Below are positions 30,929 to 39,025 of a DNA stretch of 64,000 bases, piece after piece. Each line of letters begins with the position of its first letter. Position 1 is the first letter of the stretch. Source of the stretch: Cellulomonas sp. URHE0023 (GTDB taxonomy: Bacteria > Actinomycetota > Actinomycetes > Actinomycetales > Cellulomonadaceae); the NCBI RefSeq assembly GCF_000688475.1, contig NZ_JIAN01000005.1, positions 1,426,001-1,490,000 of the forward strand, given 5' to 3'. The notes under the pieces are model-generated. The model saw nothing but the letters and a program-made list of their open reading frames with translations, made no database searches and had not been told where the DNA came from. The translations under genes and the position numbers were made by a program.

Positions 30929-31792
30929 ATGTCCGTCGTCGTCACCGGAGCAACCGGCCACCTGGGTCGCCTCGTCGTCGAGCACCTGCTCGCCGACGGC
31001 ATGGAAGCCGACCAGATCGTCGCCACGGGGCGCCGGACCGAGGTCCTGGAGGACCTTGCCGAACGCGGGGTGCGCGTCGCCGTCGCCGACTTCGACGACC
31101 CCGCGACCCTGACCTCGGCGTTCGCAGGCGCCGACACCGTTCTCCTCGTCTCGGCCTCCGAGGCCGGCGGGCGGGTGGCGCAGCACACCCGGGCCATCGA
31201 GGCGGCCCGCGAGGCGGGCGTGCGCCGGGTCGTCTACACGAGCGCCCCACGTGCTGACACCACGGCGCTCGTCCTGGCGCCGGAGCACAAGGCGACCGAG
31301 GAGGTGCTGCGCGCCTCGGGGCTCACGTGGACCATCCTGCGCAACAACTGGTACGCCGAGAACTACGCCGGGACGCTCGCGCAGGCGCGCGACACCGGCG
31401 TGATCCTGTCCAGCACGGGCGGCGGCCGGGTCGGCATCGCGCCCCGCGACGACTACGCCGCAGCCGCCGCGGTGGTCGTAGCCGATCGCTCAGGTGCGCA
31501 CGACGGCCGCGTCTACGAGCTCAACGGCGACGTGGCGGTGACGTTCGACGAGCTCGCGGAGGCAGCCTCGGTGGTGCTCGGTGTCCCCGTCGTGCACAAG
31601 AACGTCTCGACGTCCGAGCATGCCGACGTCCTGCGCGCCGCCGGGCTCGACGAGGGGACCATCGGCTTCGTCGTCACGCTCGACGCGGACATCGCCCGCG
31701 GCGATCTCGCCGACGTGACGAGCGACCTTCGCGACCTGATCGGTCGGCCGACCACGACTCTCGTCGACGCGCTACGCGGGCTCGACGGCTGA
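30929..31792 (+). CDS. NmrA-like NAD(P)H:quinone oxidoreductase (QorB/YtfG type)
   Basis: A 287-residue atypical short-chain dehydrogenase. The Rossmann motif is VVTGATGHLGRLVVEHLL at the N-terminus, followed by the sequence VLLVSASEAGGRVAQHTRAIEAA and VVYTSAPRADTTALVLAPEHKATEEVL, quoted as VYTSAPRA and LAPEHKATE, then WTILRNNWYAENYAG, features of the YtfG/QorB and NmrA group. Such proteins reduce quinones or sense redox state. The ATG at 30929 has GGAGGAG upstream. It is divergent from an HxlR-family regulator, exactly the arrangement of qorB-qorR in E. coli and qor2 in corynebacteria, which supports quinone-stress control. Confidence 0.85.
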   Translation: MSVVVTGATGHLGRLVVEHLLADGMEADQIVATGRRTEVLEDLAERGVRVAVADFDDPATLTSAFAGADTVLLVSASEAGGRVAQHTRAIEAAREAGVRRVVYTSAPRADTTALVLAPEHKATEEVLRASGLTWTILRNNWYAENYAGTLAQARDTGVILSSTGGGRVGIAPRDDYAAAAAVVVADRSGAHDGRVYELNGDVAVTFDELAEAASVVLGVPVVHKNVSTSEHADVLRAAGLDEGTIGFVVTLDADIARGDLADVTSDLRDLIGRPTTTLVDALRGLDG

Positions 31793-31835
31793 CGTCCGTT
31801 CGGCGCCGTCCTCCCGTCGGGGGAGGATGGCGCTC

Positions 31836-33482
31836 ATGAGCGCGACGGTGCAGGCGAAGGGTGTGGGCGCCGGGTTCGGGGACCGCGAGCTGTTCCACGG
31901 GGTCGACCTGGTCGTCGCGCCCGGTGACGTGATCGGGCTCGTCGGGCCGAACGGGGCGGGAAAGTCGACGCTCCTGCAGATCCTCGGTGGTCGTCGCGCG
32001 GCCGACCAGGGGTCCGTGTCGGTATCCCCGTCGCACGCCCAGCTCGGCTACCTGGCCCAGGAGATCGAGAGGCTCCCGGGCGAGTCGGTCCGCGCCCACC
32101 TGGAGCGGCGCACGGGCGTCACCCCCGCGCAGGAGGCGATGGACGCGGCCGCGGACGCGCTCGGTGCGCAGGTCGCGGGCGCGGAGGACGTGTACTCGAA
32201 CGCCCTCGAGGCGTGGCTCGCCCTCGGCGGGGCGGACCTCGACGCGCGGCTGGGCACCGTGGCCGACGACCTCGGCCTGACCGTCGACCTCGACCAGACG
32301 ATGGCGTCGCTGTCCGGCGGACAGGCGGCCCGCGTGGGCCTCGCCGCGCTCCTGCTCTCCCGGTACGACCTCTACCTTCTCGACGAGCCGACGAACGACC
32401 TCGACGCCGACGGTCTCGACCGGCTCGAGGAGTTCGTCGACCGCTCGGACGCCCCGATCGTCGTCGTGAGCCACGACCGCGAGTTCCTGAGCCGCACGGT
32501 CACGGCGGTCGTCGAGATCGACCGGAGCCTGCAGAGGGTCAGCCTGTACGGCGGGTCCTACGACTCCTACCTCGAGGAGCGTTCGGTTGCGCGCAGGCAG
32601 GCGCGGGAGGCCTACGAGGGGTACGCGTCGCGCCGGGACGCGCTGAACCAGCGGGCGCGGATGCAGCGCGCGTGGATGGAGAAGGGCGTGCGCAACGCGC
32701 GGCGCAAGGCCAGCGACAACGACAAGCACGTCAAGCACTTCCGGGGCGAGACGTCGGAGAAGCAGGCCGCCAAGGCGCGGCAGACGGACAAGATGATCGC
32801 TCGCCTCGAGGTGGTCGAGGAGCCGCGCAAGGAGTGGCAGCTGCAGATGACGATCGCCTCCGCGGGGCGGTCGGGGTCCGTGGTCGCTTCCCTGCGCGGT
32901 GCCGTGGCCACCCGTGGCGACTTCAGGCTCGGCCCCGTGACGCTGCAGCTCGACTGGCTCGACCGCGTCGCCGTCACCGGCCCGAACGGGTCGGGGAAGT
33001 CGACGCTGCTGGCGCTGATGCTCGGGAGGCTCGCACCGATCGAGGGTGCGGCCGACCTCGGTTCCGGCGTCCTGGTCGGCGAGATCGACCAGGCGAGGGC
33101 TGCGTTCGAGGGGTCCGAGTCGCTGGTGACGGCCTTCGCCCGTGAGGTGCCGTCCTGGACCACGGCCGACGTGCGCACCCTGCTGGCCAAGTTCGGGCTC
33201 GGCTCCCATCACGTCGACCGGCCCGCTGCGTCCCAGTCGCCCGGGGAGCGGACCCGGGCGGCGCTCGCCCTGCTGCAGGCGCGCGGCGTGAACCTGCTGG
33301 TCCTGGACGAGCCGACCAACCACCTCGACCTGCCGGCGATCGAGCAGCTGGAGGCTGCGCTCGACTCCTTCGAGGGCACGATCCTGCTGGTGACGCACGA
33401 CAGGCGGATGCTGGAGACCGTCCGGCTCACGCGCCGTTGGCACGTCGAGGACGGTCAGGTCACCGAGGTCACCGCCGACTGA
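31836..33482 (+). CDS. ABC-F family ATP-binding protein
   Basis: A 548-residue soluble protein with two nucleotide-binding domains and no membrane part, the layout of ABC-F translation factors and ribosome-protection proteins. Domain 1 has GPNGAGKST near 33, LSGGQAARVGLAALLLSR near 158 and LYLLDEPTNDLDADG near 178. Domain 2 has GPNGSGKST near 384, a weakened signature QSPGERTRAALALL near 467, and LLVLDEPTNHLD near 488. The inter-domain linker is long and basic (QARMQRAWMEKGVRNARRKAS region). It may protect ribosomes from macrolide- or lincosamide-type drugs or be a housekeeping ABC-F. I chose the ATG at 31836, 9 nt after GGGAGG; the one at 31827 abuts it. Confidence 0.87.
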   Translation: MSATVQAKGVGAGFGDRELFHGVDLVVAPGDVIGLVGPNGAGKSTLLQILGGRRAADQGSVSVSPSHAQLGYLAQEIERLPGESVRAHLERRTGVTPAQEAMDAAADALGAQVAGAEDVYSNALEAWLALGGADLDARLGTVADDLGLTVDLDQTMASLSGGQAARVGLAALLLSRYDLYLLDEPTNDLDADGLDRLEEFVDRSDAPIVVVSHDREFLSRTVTAVVEIDRSLQRVSLYGGSYDSYLEERSVARRQAREAYEGYASRRDALNQRARMQRAWMEKGVRNARRKASDNDKHVKHFRGETSEKQAAKARQTDKMIARLEVVEEPRKEWQLQMTIASAGRSGSVVASLRGAVATRGDFRLGPVTLQLDWLDRVAVTGPNGSGKSTLLALMLGRLAPIEGAADLGSGVLVGEIDQARAAFEGSESLVTAFAREVPSWTTADVRTLLAKFGLGSHHVDRPAASQSPGERTRAALALLQARGVNLLVLDEPTNHLDLPAIEQLEAALDSFEGTILLVTHDRRMLETVRLTRRWHVEDGQVTEVTAD

Positions 33483-33564
33483 ACGGCCGAGCCCTCCGAA
33501 TCCGTCCTGCACGGCCCGGCTAGGCTCGCCTGGTCTGGGCAACGGTCGACGACGAGGACGGTCC

Positions 33565-34671
33565 GTGAACACGAGAGCACCCATCCGGTTCGGTGTCGTC
33601 GGCAGCGGTTGGCGGTCGGAGTTCTTCGTCCGGACGGCTCGGCTCCTTCCCGATCGCTTCGAGTGCGTGGGCGTGGTGACGCGGTCCGCCGAGCGAGGTG
33701 CGCAGGTCGAGGCCGCGTGGGGCGTCCCGACCGTCCGGACCGTCGAGGAGCTCGTCACCGGTGCGGTCGCCGGCTCGGGGGTGTCACCGGACCGTCCGGA
33801 GTTCGTCGTGGTGTCGGTGCCGTGGCCGGTGACGCCGGAGGTCATCCGTGAGGTCGTGGCGCTCGGCGTGCCGGTGCTCGCGGAGACCCCGCCTGCGCCG
33901 GACGCCGAGGGGCTGCGAGAGCTGTGGGCGGACGTCGGGTCGACCGGGCTGGTGCAGGTCGCCGAGCACAGCCCGTTCCTGCCGGTGCACTCCGCGCGTC
34001 TCGCCGCCCTGGCGCTGATCGGCCGGCCGACGAGCGTGCAGATCTCGTCCACGCACCTGTACCACGCGGTCGCACTGATCCGCCGCTTCCTCGGGGTGCC
34101 TCCGGGGGCGGCCACCGTCCGCGCCTCGTCGTTCACGGCGCCCCTGCTCGACCCGGTCTCGCGCGACGGCTGGACGGGCGAGACCGAACCCGCGCAGGCC
34201 GCGACGACGCTGGCGACGCTGGACTTCGGGGACGGCCGCAGCGCCCTGTACGACTTCACCGACAACCAGTGGCACAACCCGCTGCGGACGAACCGCCTCG
34301 TGGTCCGGGGGTCGCACGGCGAGCTGGTCGACCAGACGTTCACGCGCTGGGCGGGCGAACGCACCGTCCTGTCCTCGACCATCGAGCGGCGCGTCTCGGG
34401 CATCGAGCAGAACCTCGACGGCTTCGACCTCGAGCACCTGAGCCTCGACGGCAGGGTGCTCTACCGGAACGTGTACAACGGTGCGCGACTGTCGGACGAG
34501 GACCTCGCGGTGGCGGGTCTGCTCGATGCGACCGGGGCCTGGCTGCGCGGCGAGCAGGGGCCGCCGTACCCGCTGGCGGAAGGCTGCCAGGACCACCTGC
34601 TGGGCCTGGCGATCGACGAGGCTGCCCGTACCGGTGCCGTGGTGCAGGTGGCCGCCGAGGCCTGGGTCTGA
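33565..34671 (+). CDS. Gfo/Idh/MocA-family NAD(P)-dependent oxidoreductase
   Basis: A 368-residue cytoplasmic dehydrogenase. The Rossmann domain begins FGVVGSGWRSEFFVR with GxGxR spacing, and VVVSVPWPVTPEVIREVV follows near 80. The diagnostic EKP motif of the family reads LAETPPAPD near 108, so the catalytic lysine is missing. The C-terminal substrate domain has STHLYHAVALIRRFLG and TLDFGDGRSALYDFTDNQW. Substrate unknown; many relatives act on sugars or inositols. With the lysine gone, the chemistry may differ or be lost (inference). It starts with GTG; a GAGGAC box lies upstream. It is alone on its strand between the ABC-F gene and a convergent gene. Confidence 0.82.
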   Translation: MNTRAPIRFGVVGSGWRSEFFVRTARLLPDRFECVGVVTRSAERGAQVEAAWGVPTVRTVEELVTGAVAGSGVSPDRPEFVVVSVPWPVTPEVIREVVALGVPVLAETPPAPDAEGLRELWADVGSTGLVQVAEHSPFLPVHSARLAALALIGRPTSVQISSTHLYHAVALIRRFLGVPPGAATVRASSFTAPLLDPVSRDGWTGETEPAQAATTLATLDFGDGRSALYDFTDNQWHNPLRTNRLVVRGSHGELVDQTFTRWAGERTVLSSTIERRVSGIEQNLDGFDLEHLSLDGRVLYRNVYNGARLSDEDLAVAGLLDATGAWLRGEQGPPYPLAEGCQDHLLGLAIDEAARTGAVVQVAAEAWV

Positions 34672-34686
34672 CGCCTCTCGGGCCGG

Positions 34687-35076
34687 TCAGCTCGTGGGGG
34701 CGTCGCCGTGACGCACCTCGAACCACACCGCCTTCGAACCGCTGTTCCGGGTGGTCCCCCAGCGGCTGGCCAGGCGGTCGACGAACATCACACCACGCCC
34801 ACCGGTGGCCGTGGGTGGCGGGTCGAGCACGACCGGCAGCTCCTGACGGGCCCCGTCGGCCACCTCGACGCGCGTGCGCTCCTCGTCGACGTGCACCCGC
34901 AGGATCACCGGCGGGTCGGCGTGGGCGACCGCGTTGGTCACCAGCTCGCTGACCAGCAGGATCACCGTGTCCTGCGGACCGTCGGTGACGCCGGCCTCGG
35001 CCAGCCGGTCCCGCGTCCAGTGACGCGCAGGCGCGATGGACGACAGAGCGGGCGAGACGGCAGTCTCCGCGTACAT
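34687..35076 (-). CDS. Anti-sigma-factor-type histidine-kinase-like ATPase
   Basis: A 129-residue single GHKL ATPase domain of the SpoIIAB/RsbW-like (HATPase_c_2) kind abundant in actinobacteria. Its N-box is LLVSELVTNAVAHA near residue 40, the G1-like box RVEVADGARQ near 73 (a reduced DxGxG) and the G2 box TGGRGVMFVDRLASRWG near 93. Such proteins bind and phosphorylate anti-anti-sigma factors, sequestering sigma factors, but orphan versions like this one have unknown partners, and no sigma or antagonist gene is nearby. The start is the ATG at 35076; a GTG 12 nt upstream next to a GGAGGG box is also possible. Confidence 0.82.
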   Translation of the reverse strand: MYAETAVSPALSSIAPARHWTRDRLAEAGVTDGPQDTVILLVSELVTNAVAHADPPVILRVHVDEERTRVEVADGARQELPVVLDPPPTATGGRGVMFVDRLASRWGTTRNSGSKAVWFEVRHGDAPTS

Positions 35077-35211
35077 GGGCAACCGCACCCCCTCCTGCCC
35101 GACGGCGGGCTCGCGTCGGCTGCGACCACGGTTGTTCACATCTGTTGTTTCGGCAACTCGAACATGGCCCTGGAGCCCGTTTCGAGTGATTGCGGCTGCG
35201 ACCATGGTCCC

Positions 35212-36279
35212 GTGATCGACACCGGACCCACCCGTGGCCAGGTCAGACGTTGGCGGAAGTACCTCGCCGACGAGCGTGCCGAGGCGGCGGTGTACCGCGA
35301 CATCGCGTCGCGTCGTACGGGTGAGGAGCGCGAGATCCTCCTGGCGCTCGCGGACGCCGAGGGCCGCCACGAGCAGCACTGGCTGGACCTGCTCGGCAAC
35401 GACGTCGGCATGCCGCAGCGCGGGGACATCCGCACCCGGATCCTCGGGTTCCTCGCACGCCGGTTCGGGTCGGTGTTCGTGCTGGCGCTCGCACAGCGCG
35501 CCGAGGCGCGGGGGGCCTACGACGCCGACGACGACGCGACGCCCGCGATGGCCGCCGACGAGGCGATCCACGAAGAGGTCATCCGCGGGCTGGCGACGCG
35601 GGGCCGGACCAGCATGTCGGGCACGTTCCGCGCCGCCGTGTTCGGCGCCAACGACGGCCTCGTGAGCAACCTCGCGCTGATCATGGGCATCGGGGCGAGC
35701 GGTGCGTCCAACCGCGCGGTGCTGCTCGCCGGGCTGGCAGGACTGCTCGCCGGGGCGCTGTCGATGGGGGCGGGGGAGTACGTCTCGGTGCGGTCGCAGC
35801 GCGAGCTGCTGGAGGCGTCGCGACCCGGTCACGCCGCGGGCGAGGCCCTGCCGCACCTGGACGTCGACGCCAACGAGCTCGCCCTCGTCTACCGCGCGCG
35901 CGGGATGAGCCCGGACCAGGCGCAGCTCCGTGCCGACGAGGTGCTCGGGTCGGCGAGGCCGTCGTTGGTGGTTCCGGGCGAGCTGGTCGACGAGCACGAG
36001 GCGGTCGGGTCCGCGATCGGTGCGGCGTTGGCCAGCTTCTGCTTCTTCGCGTCCGGTGCCGCGATCCCGGTGCTCCCCTACCTGCTGGGTGCTCAGGGCT
36101 GGGTCGCGGTCGCGTGGGCGTCGGGCCTCGTCGGGCTGGCGCTCGTCGGCACGGGTGCCGCGGTCGGCGTGCTGTCGGGGGCGTCGCCTGGAAAGCGTGC
36201 ACTGCGCCAGCTCGCGATCGGGTTCGGCGCCGCCGCGGCGACGTACCTCCTCGGACTGGCCTTCGGCGCCACGGTGTGA
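35212..36279 (+). CDS. Ferritin-like/VIT1 iron-manganese transporter (MbfA-type)
   Basis: A 355-residue fusion. Residues 1-130 form a ferritin-like domain with YLADERAEAAVYRDIASRRTGEEREILLALADAEGRHEQHW, quoted as DERAEAAVYRDI and AEGRHEQHW, which carry the Glu and ExxH ligands. Residues 150-355 form the five-helix VIT1/CCC1 transporter with FGANDGLVSNLALIMGI, and the EYVSVRSQREL loop after helix 2. MbfA-like proteins export iron or manganese under metal stress at the membrane. The start at 35212 (GTG) is chosen because GACCAT lies 6 nt upstream like a weak leaderless -10; an ATG at 35164 would add 16 residues. It diverges from the ATPase gene. Confidence 0.82.
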   Translation: MIDTGPTRGQVRRWRKYLADERAEAAVYRDIASRRTGEEREILLALADAEGRHEQHWLDLLGNDVGMPQRGDIRTRILGFLARRFGSVFVLALAQRAEARGAYDADDDATPAMAADEAIHEEVIRGLATRGRTSMSGTFRAAVFGANDGLVSNLALIMGIGASGASNRAVLLAGLAGLLAGALSMGAGEYVSVRSQRELLEASRPGHAAGEALPHLDVDANELALVYRARGMSPDQAQLRADEVLGSARPSLVVPGELVDEHEAVGSAIGAALASFCFFASGAAIPVLPYLLGAQGWVAVAWASGLVGLALVGTGAAVGVLSGASPGKRALRQLAIGFGAAAATYLLGLAFGATV

Positions 36280-36337
36280 GCGCCCACTGCCCTCTGAATG
36301 CGGCGCTCCGGCCGGGAAATCCTCATAAGAAAGACTC

Positions 36338-36366
36338 TTGATAGTTAAGACAGTTGCCTGTTAGGT
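36338..36366 (+). promoter_or_regulatory. Near-consensus promoter of the ROK gene
   Basis: TTGATA at 36338-36343 and TTAGGT at 36361-36366 are separated by 17 bp in an unusually AT-rich patch. GTTAAGACAG and CTGTTAGG in the spacer form an imperfect inverted pair, a candidate ROK operator. Confidence 0.55.
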
Positions 36367-36414
36367 TCTCTCCATTCGGGGCCGGATGTGAGCCCCGACA
36401 CACGGGAGACGACG

Positions 36415-37593
36415 ATGGCGAGGACCACGACACCGGGCACGCCGGCGCTCATGCGCGCCATCAACGACCGTGCCGGGCTCGAGATCCTGCTCGACCGCCA
36501 GCCGCTGTCCCGGATCCAGCTCGCCGAGCTGTCGTCGGTCTCGAAGCCCACGGCCTCGCAGATGGTCCGCCGGCTCGAGAACGCCGGCCTCGTGACCACC
36601 GTCGGCAAGGTCTCGAGCACCAGTGGACCCGCCACGTCGCTCTACGGCGTGCGTGCCGACCGGGTGCTCGGCGTCGCGATCGACGTGCGTGCCGACCGGT
36701 CGCTCGCCCGCGTCGTGGACGCGGTCGGCGGCGACCACCCCACCGCCGAGACGGCACGGGCCGTGGGCACCGCCGCGACGGCCGGGGCCGAGCTGCGGGC
36801 TGCCGTCGAGGCCGCCTGCCAGGCCGCCGACGTCGACGTCGACTCCGTCCAGGCGATCAGCGTGGGTCTGCAGGCCTCGGTCTCACCGCGTGACGACAGG
36901 CTCTACCTCCCGCACAGGCTCGACTTCTGGCCGACCACCGGGACGCGCGCCCTGCTCGAGGCCGAGCTCGGCTGGGCGGTCGAGCTGCACAACGACGCGA
37001 ACCTCGCCGCCGTCGCCGAACGGGCCGCGGGTGCCGGGCGGGGCGCCGAGAGCTTTGCGCTCCTGTGGCTCGGGGGTGGCCTGGGCTTCGCCGTGGACAT
37101 CGGGGGCAGGATCCTCAACGGATCGCGTGGCGCGGCCGGTGAGATCGGGCAGCTCCGGCTGCCCGGCGAGGCCATCGGTCAGGGGGGCGCCGTGGTCCTC
37201 GACGACGCGCTCGACCGCTCGGTCCTGGTCGCGATGGCCGATCGCCACGGCATCCGCGCGGCGCCCGGCGAGCTCGCGGACGCCCTGCGCGACCATCCCG
37301 CACGCATCGGGCTGTTCGCCGAGCTCGCGCCCCGCGTGGCCCTGGCGATCCCGTCGGCACTCGCGGTGCTCGACCCCGAGCTGGTCATCCTCGGAGGTCC
37401 GATCGGGGCCGCCGGCGGAACCCTGCTGGCCTCACTCGTCGAGGAGTGCGTCGCGCGCGAGGTCGGTTCCACCCCCACCGTCGTATGCGCGGGCGTCACT
37501 GACGACCCCGTGCTCGCAGGCGCCCGCCACCTCCTGACGGGCGTCATCCGCAGCCGGCTGCTCGACGCAGCAGGCAGTCACGTCCCCGGCTGA
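36415..37593 (+). CDS. ROK-family transcriptional regulator
   Basis: A 392-residue regulator: an N-terminal winged helix (LSRIQLAELSSVSKPTASQMVRRLENAGLV, in parts SRIQLAELS and KPTASQMVRRLE) plus a ROK domain like sugar kinases. Key ROK features are altered: the ATP-binding phosphate loop reads LGVAIDVRAD, the cysteine zinc motif is absent, but GLGFAVDIGGRILNGSRGAAGEIGQL (as LGFAVDIGG and SRGAAGEIGQL) and VILGGPIGA remain. It should bind a sugar, not phosphorylate it. The ATG at 36415 has GGGAG 6 nt upstream. It lies just before the SBP-permease-GH4-kinase-GH18 operon in the same direction, with a hairpin between, and is its probable regulator (NagC/Mlc-like logic). Confidence 0.85.
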   Translation: MARTTTPGTPALMRAINDRAGLEILLDRQPLSRIQLAELSSVSKPTASQMVRRLENAGLVTTVGKVSSTSGPATSLYGVRADRVLGVAIDVRADRSLARVVDAVGGDHPTAETARAVGTAATAGAELRAAVEAACQAADVDVDSVQAISVGLQASVSPRDDRLYLPHRLDFWPTTGTRALLEAELGWAVELHNDANLAAVAERAAGAGRGAESFALLWLGGGLGFAVDIGGRILNGSRGAAGEIGQLRLPGEAIGQGGAVVLDDALDRSVLVAMADRHGIRAAPGELADALRDHPARIGLFAELAPRVALAIPSALAVLDPELVILGGPIGAAGGTLLASLVEECVAREVGSTPTVVCAGVTDDPVLAGARHLLTGVIRSRLLDAAGSHVPG

Positions 37594-37629
37594 ACCGCAC
37601 CTTCCCGCACCGACGCCACACCGCACCAG

Positions 37630-37649
37630 CACCCCCAGCCCCGGGGGTG
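37630..37649 (+). terminator. Hairpin between ROK gene and sugar operon
   Basis: CACCCCC at 37630-37636 pairs with GGGGGTG at 37643-37649 around a 6-nt loop. It can end or attenuate the regulator transcript before the binding-protein gene. Confidence 0.55.
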
Positions 37650-37684
37650 ATTCCGCCTGCCCTTGTCGTGGAATTGGAGAAGCC

Positions 37685-39025
37685 GTGAACTTCCGACGCG
37701 TACGTTCCAGCCTGCTGCTGACGGTCTCCGCGGGGGCCGCACTCGCCCTCGCGGGGTGTTCGACGGGGAGCGCCGACAGTGCGCCCGTCGCCTCCGCGGC
37801 CCCGACCGACCTGTCCGGGACCGTCTCGCTGTGGCACTTCTTCAGCGACCGGGAGGCGGGCGTCATCCAGACGGCCGTCGACGAGTTCGAGAAGGCCAAC
37901 CCGGACGTCACGGTCGACATCCACAGCGGTCAGGACGACGCCAAGCTGCAGCAGGTCATCTCCTCGGGCGGTGACGTCGACGTCGCCGTCTCGTTCTCCT
38001 CGGACATCGTCGGGAACTTCTGCTCGACCGGAGCCTTCGTCGACCTCGAGCCGTACATCACGCGGGACAAGGTCGACCTCGAGCAGTTCCCGGAGGTGGT
38101 GCGCACCTACACCGAGTACGACGGGACGCGGTGCACGTTGCCGCTCCTCGCGGACGTGCCCGCGCTCTACATGAACAGCGCGGCCCTCGCGGCCGCCGGG
38201 ATCACGGCTCCGCCGACGACGCTCGACCAGCTCGAGGCGGACGCGCTGAAGATGACCGAGTACAACCCGGACGGTTCCATCAAGACCCTGGGCTTCAACC
38301 CGCTGATGGGCTTCTACGAGAACACCCCGATGAACTTCGGGCCCACGGTCGAGGCGCAGTGGCTCGACGCCGACGGCCAGGCGGCCGTGGCCGACAGCAC
38401 CTGGCCCGAGGTCATGAAGTGGCAGAAGGCGTTCGTCGACACGATCGGCTACGACAAGCTGCAGACGTTCACCGCGGGTCTCGGCCAGGAGTTCTCGGAC
38501 TCCAACGCCTTCCAGACCGGCCAGGTCGCCATGCAGATCGACGGCGAGTGGCGCACCGCGTTCCTCGCCGACCAGGCGCCGGACCTCCAGTACACGACGG
38601 CCGCGTTCCCGGTCGGTATGGGCCATGACGACCTCTACGGCTCGGGGACCATCTCCGGCAACGTCGTCGGCATCGGCAAGGGCTCGAAGAACCCGGAGCT
38701 CGCGTGGGCGCTCATGAAGTACCTGACGACCGACACGGACTCGGTCGTGGGTCTGGCGAACGGCCTCAAGAACGTGCCGACTACGCTGCCCGCGCTCACC
38801 TCGCCCGACCTGGTGGTGAGCCCCCAGTTCCAGACCTTCATCGACATCGCCAAGGACCCGAAGACCACGACGCGTCCGTCGAGCCCGCTCGGGAGCGGGT
38901 ACGGCCAGCCGCTGACGGACTTCTGGACCAAGTGGCAGGGGACCGACGGGAGCGGGCTCCAGGACGGGCTCGACGCGGCGGCCCAGCAGATGAACGACTC
39001 GCTCGCGCTGGTCGCTGCACCGTGA
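37685..39025 (+). CDS. ABC sugar transporter, solute-binding lipoprotein (family 1)
   Basis: A 446-residue lipoprotein. Signal peptide ends in LALAGC, then a short Ser/Ala linker. The mature part has the family-1 features SLWHFFSDREAGVIQTAVDEFEKANPDVTVDIHS (in parts LWHFFSD, DEFEKANPDV), a VYALPLL-like LPLLADVPALYMN hinge strand near 150, and GVPLDQLxADALKMT-like domains. It captures a sugar or oligosaccharide outside the membrane for the downstream permeases. The GTG at 37685 starts after a short leader with GGAG. It overlaps the first permease by GTGA, so expression is coupled. Substrate is inferred from the linked GH4 and GH18 enzymes to be an amino-sugar or beta-glucoside oligosaccharide. 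Confidence 0.86.
   Translation: MNFRRVRSSLLLTVSAGAALALAGCSTGSADSAPVASAAPTDLSGTVSLWHFFSDREAGVIQTAVDEFEKANPDVTVDIHSGQDDAKLQQVISSGGDVDVAVSFSSDIVGNFCSTGAFVDLEPYITRDKVDLEQFPEVVRTYTEYDGTRCTLPLLADVPALYMNSAALAAAGITAPPTTLDQLEADALKMTEYNPDGSIKTLGFNPLMGFYENTPMNFGPTVEAQWLDADGQAAVADSTWPEVMKWQKAFVDTIGYDKLQTFTAGLGQEFSDSNAFQTGQVAMQIDGEWRTAFLADQAPDLQYTTAAFPVGMGHDDLYGSGTISGNVVGIGKGSKNPELAWALMKYLTTDTDSVVGLANGLKNVPTTLPALTSPDLVVSPQFQTFIDIAKDPKTTTRPSSPLGSGYGQPLTDFWTKWQGTDGSGLQDGLDAAAQQMNDSLALVAAP

Noticed and set aside
31674..34403. A 909-codon minus-strand frame
   Set aside because: Antisense to the ABC-F and Gfo/Idh genes, Arg/Pro-rich and without domain features; an effect of high GC at third positions.
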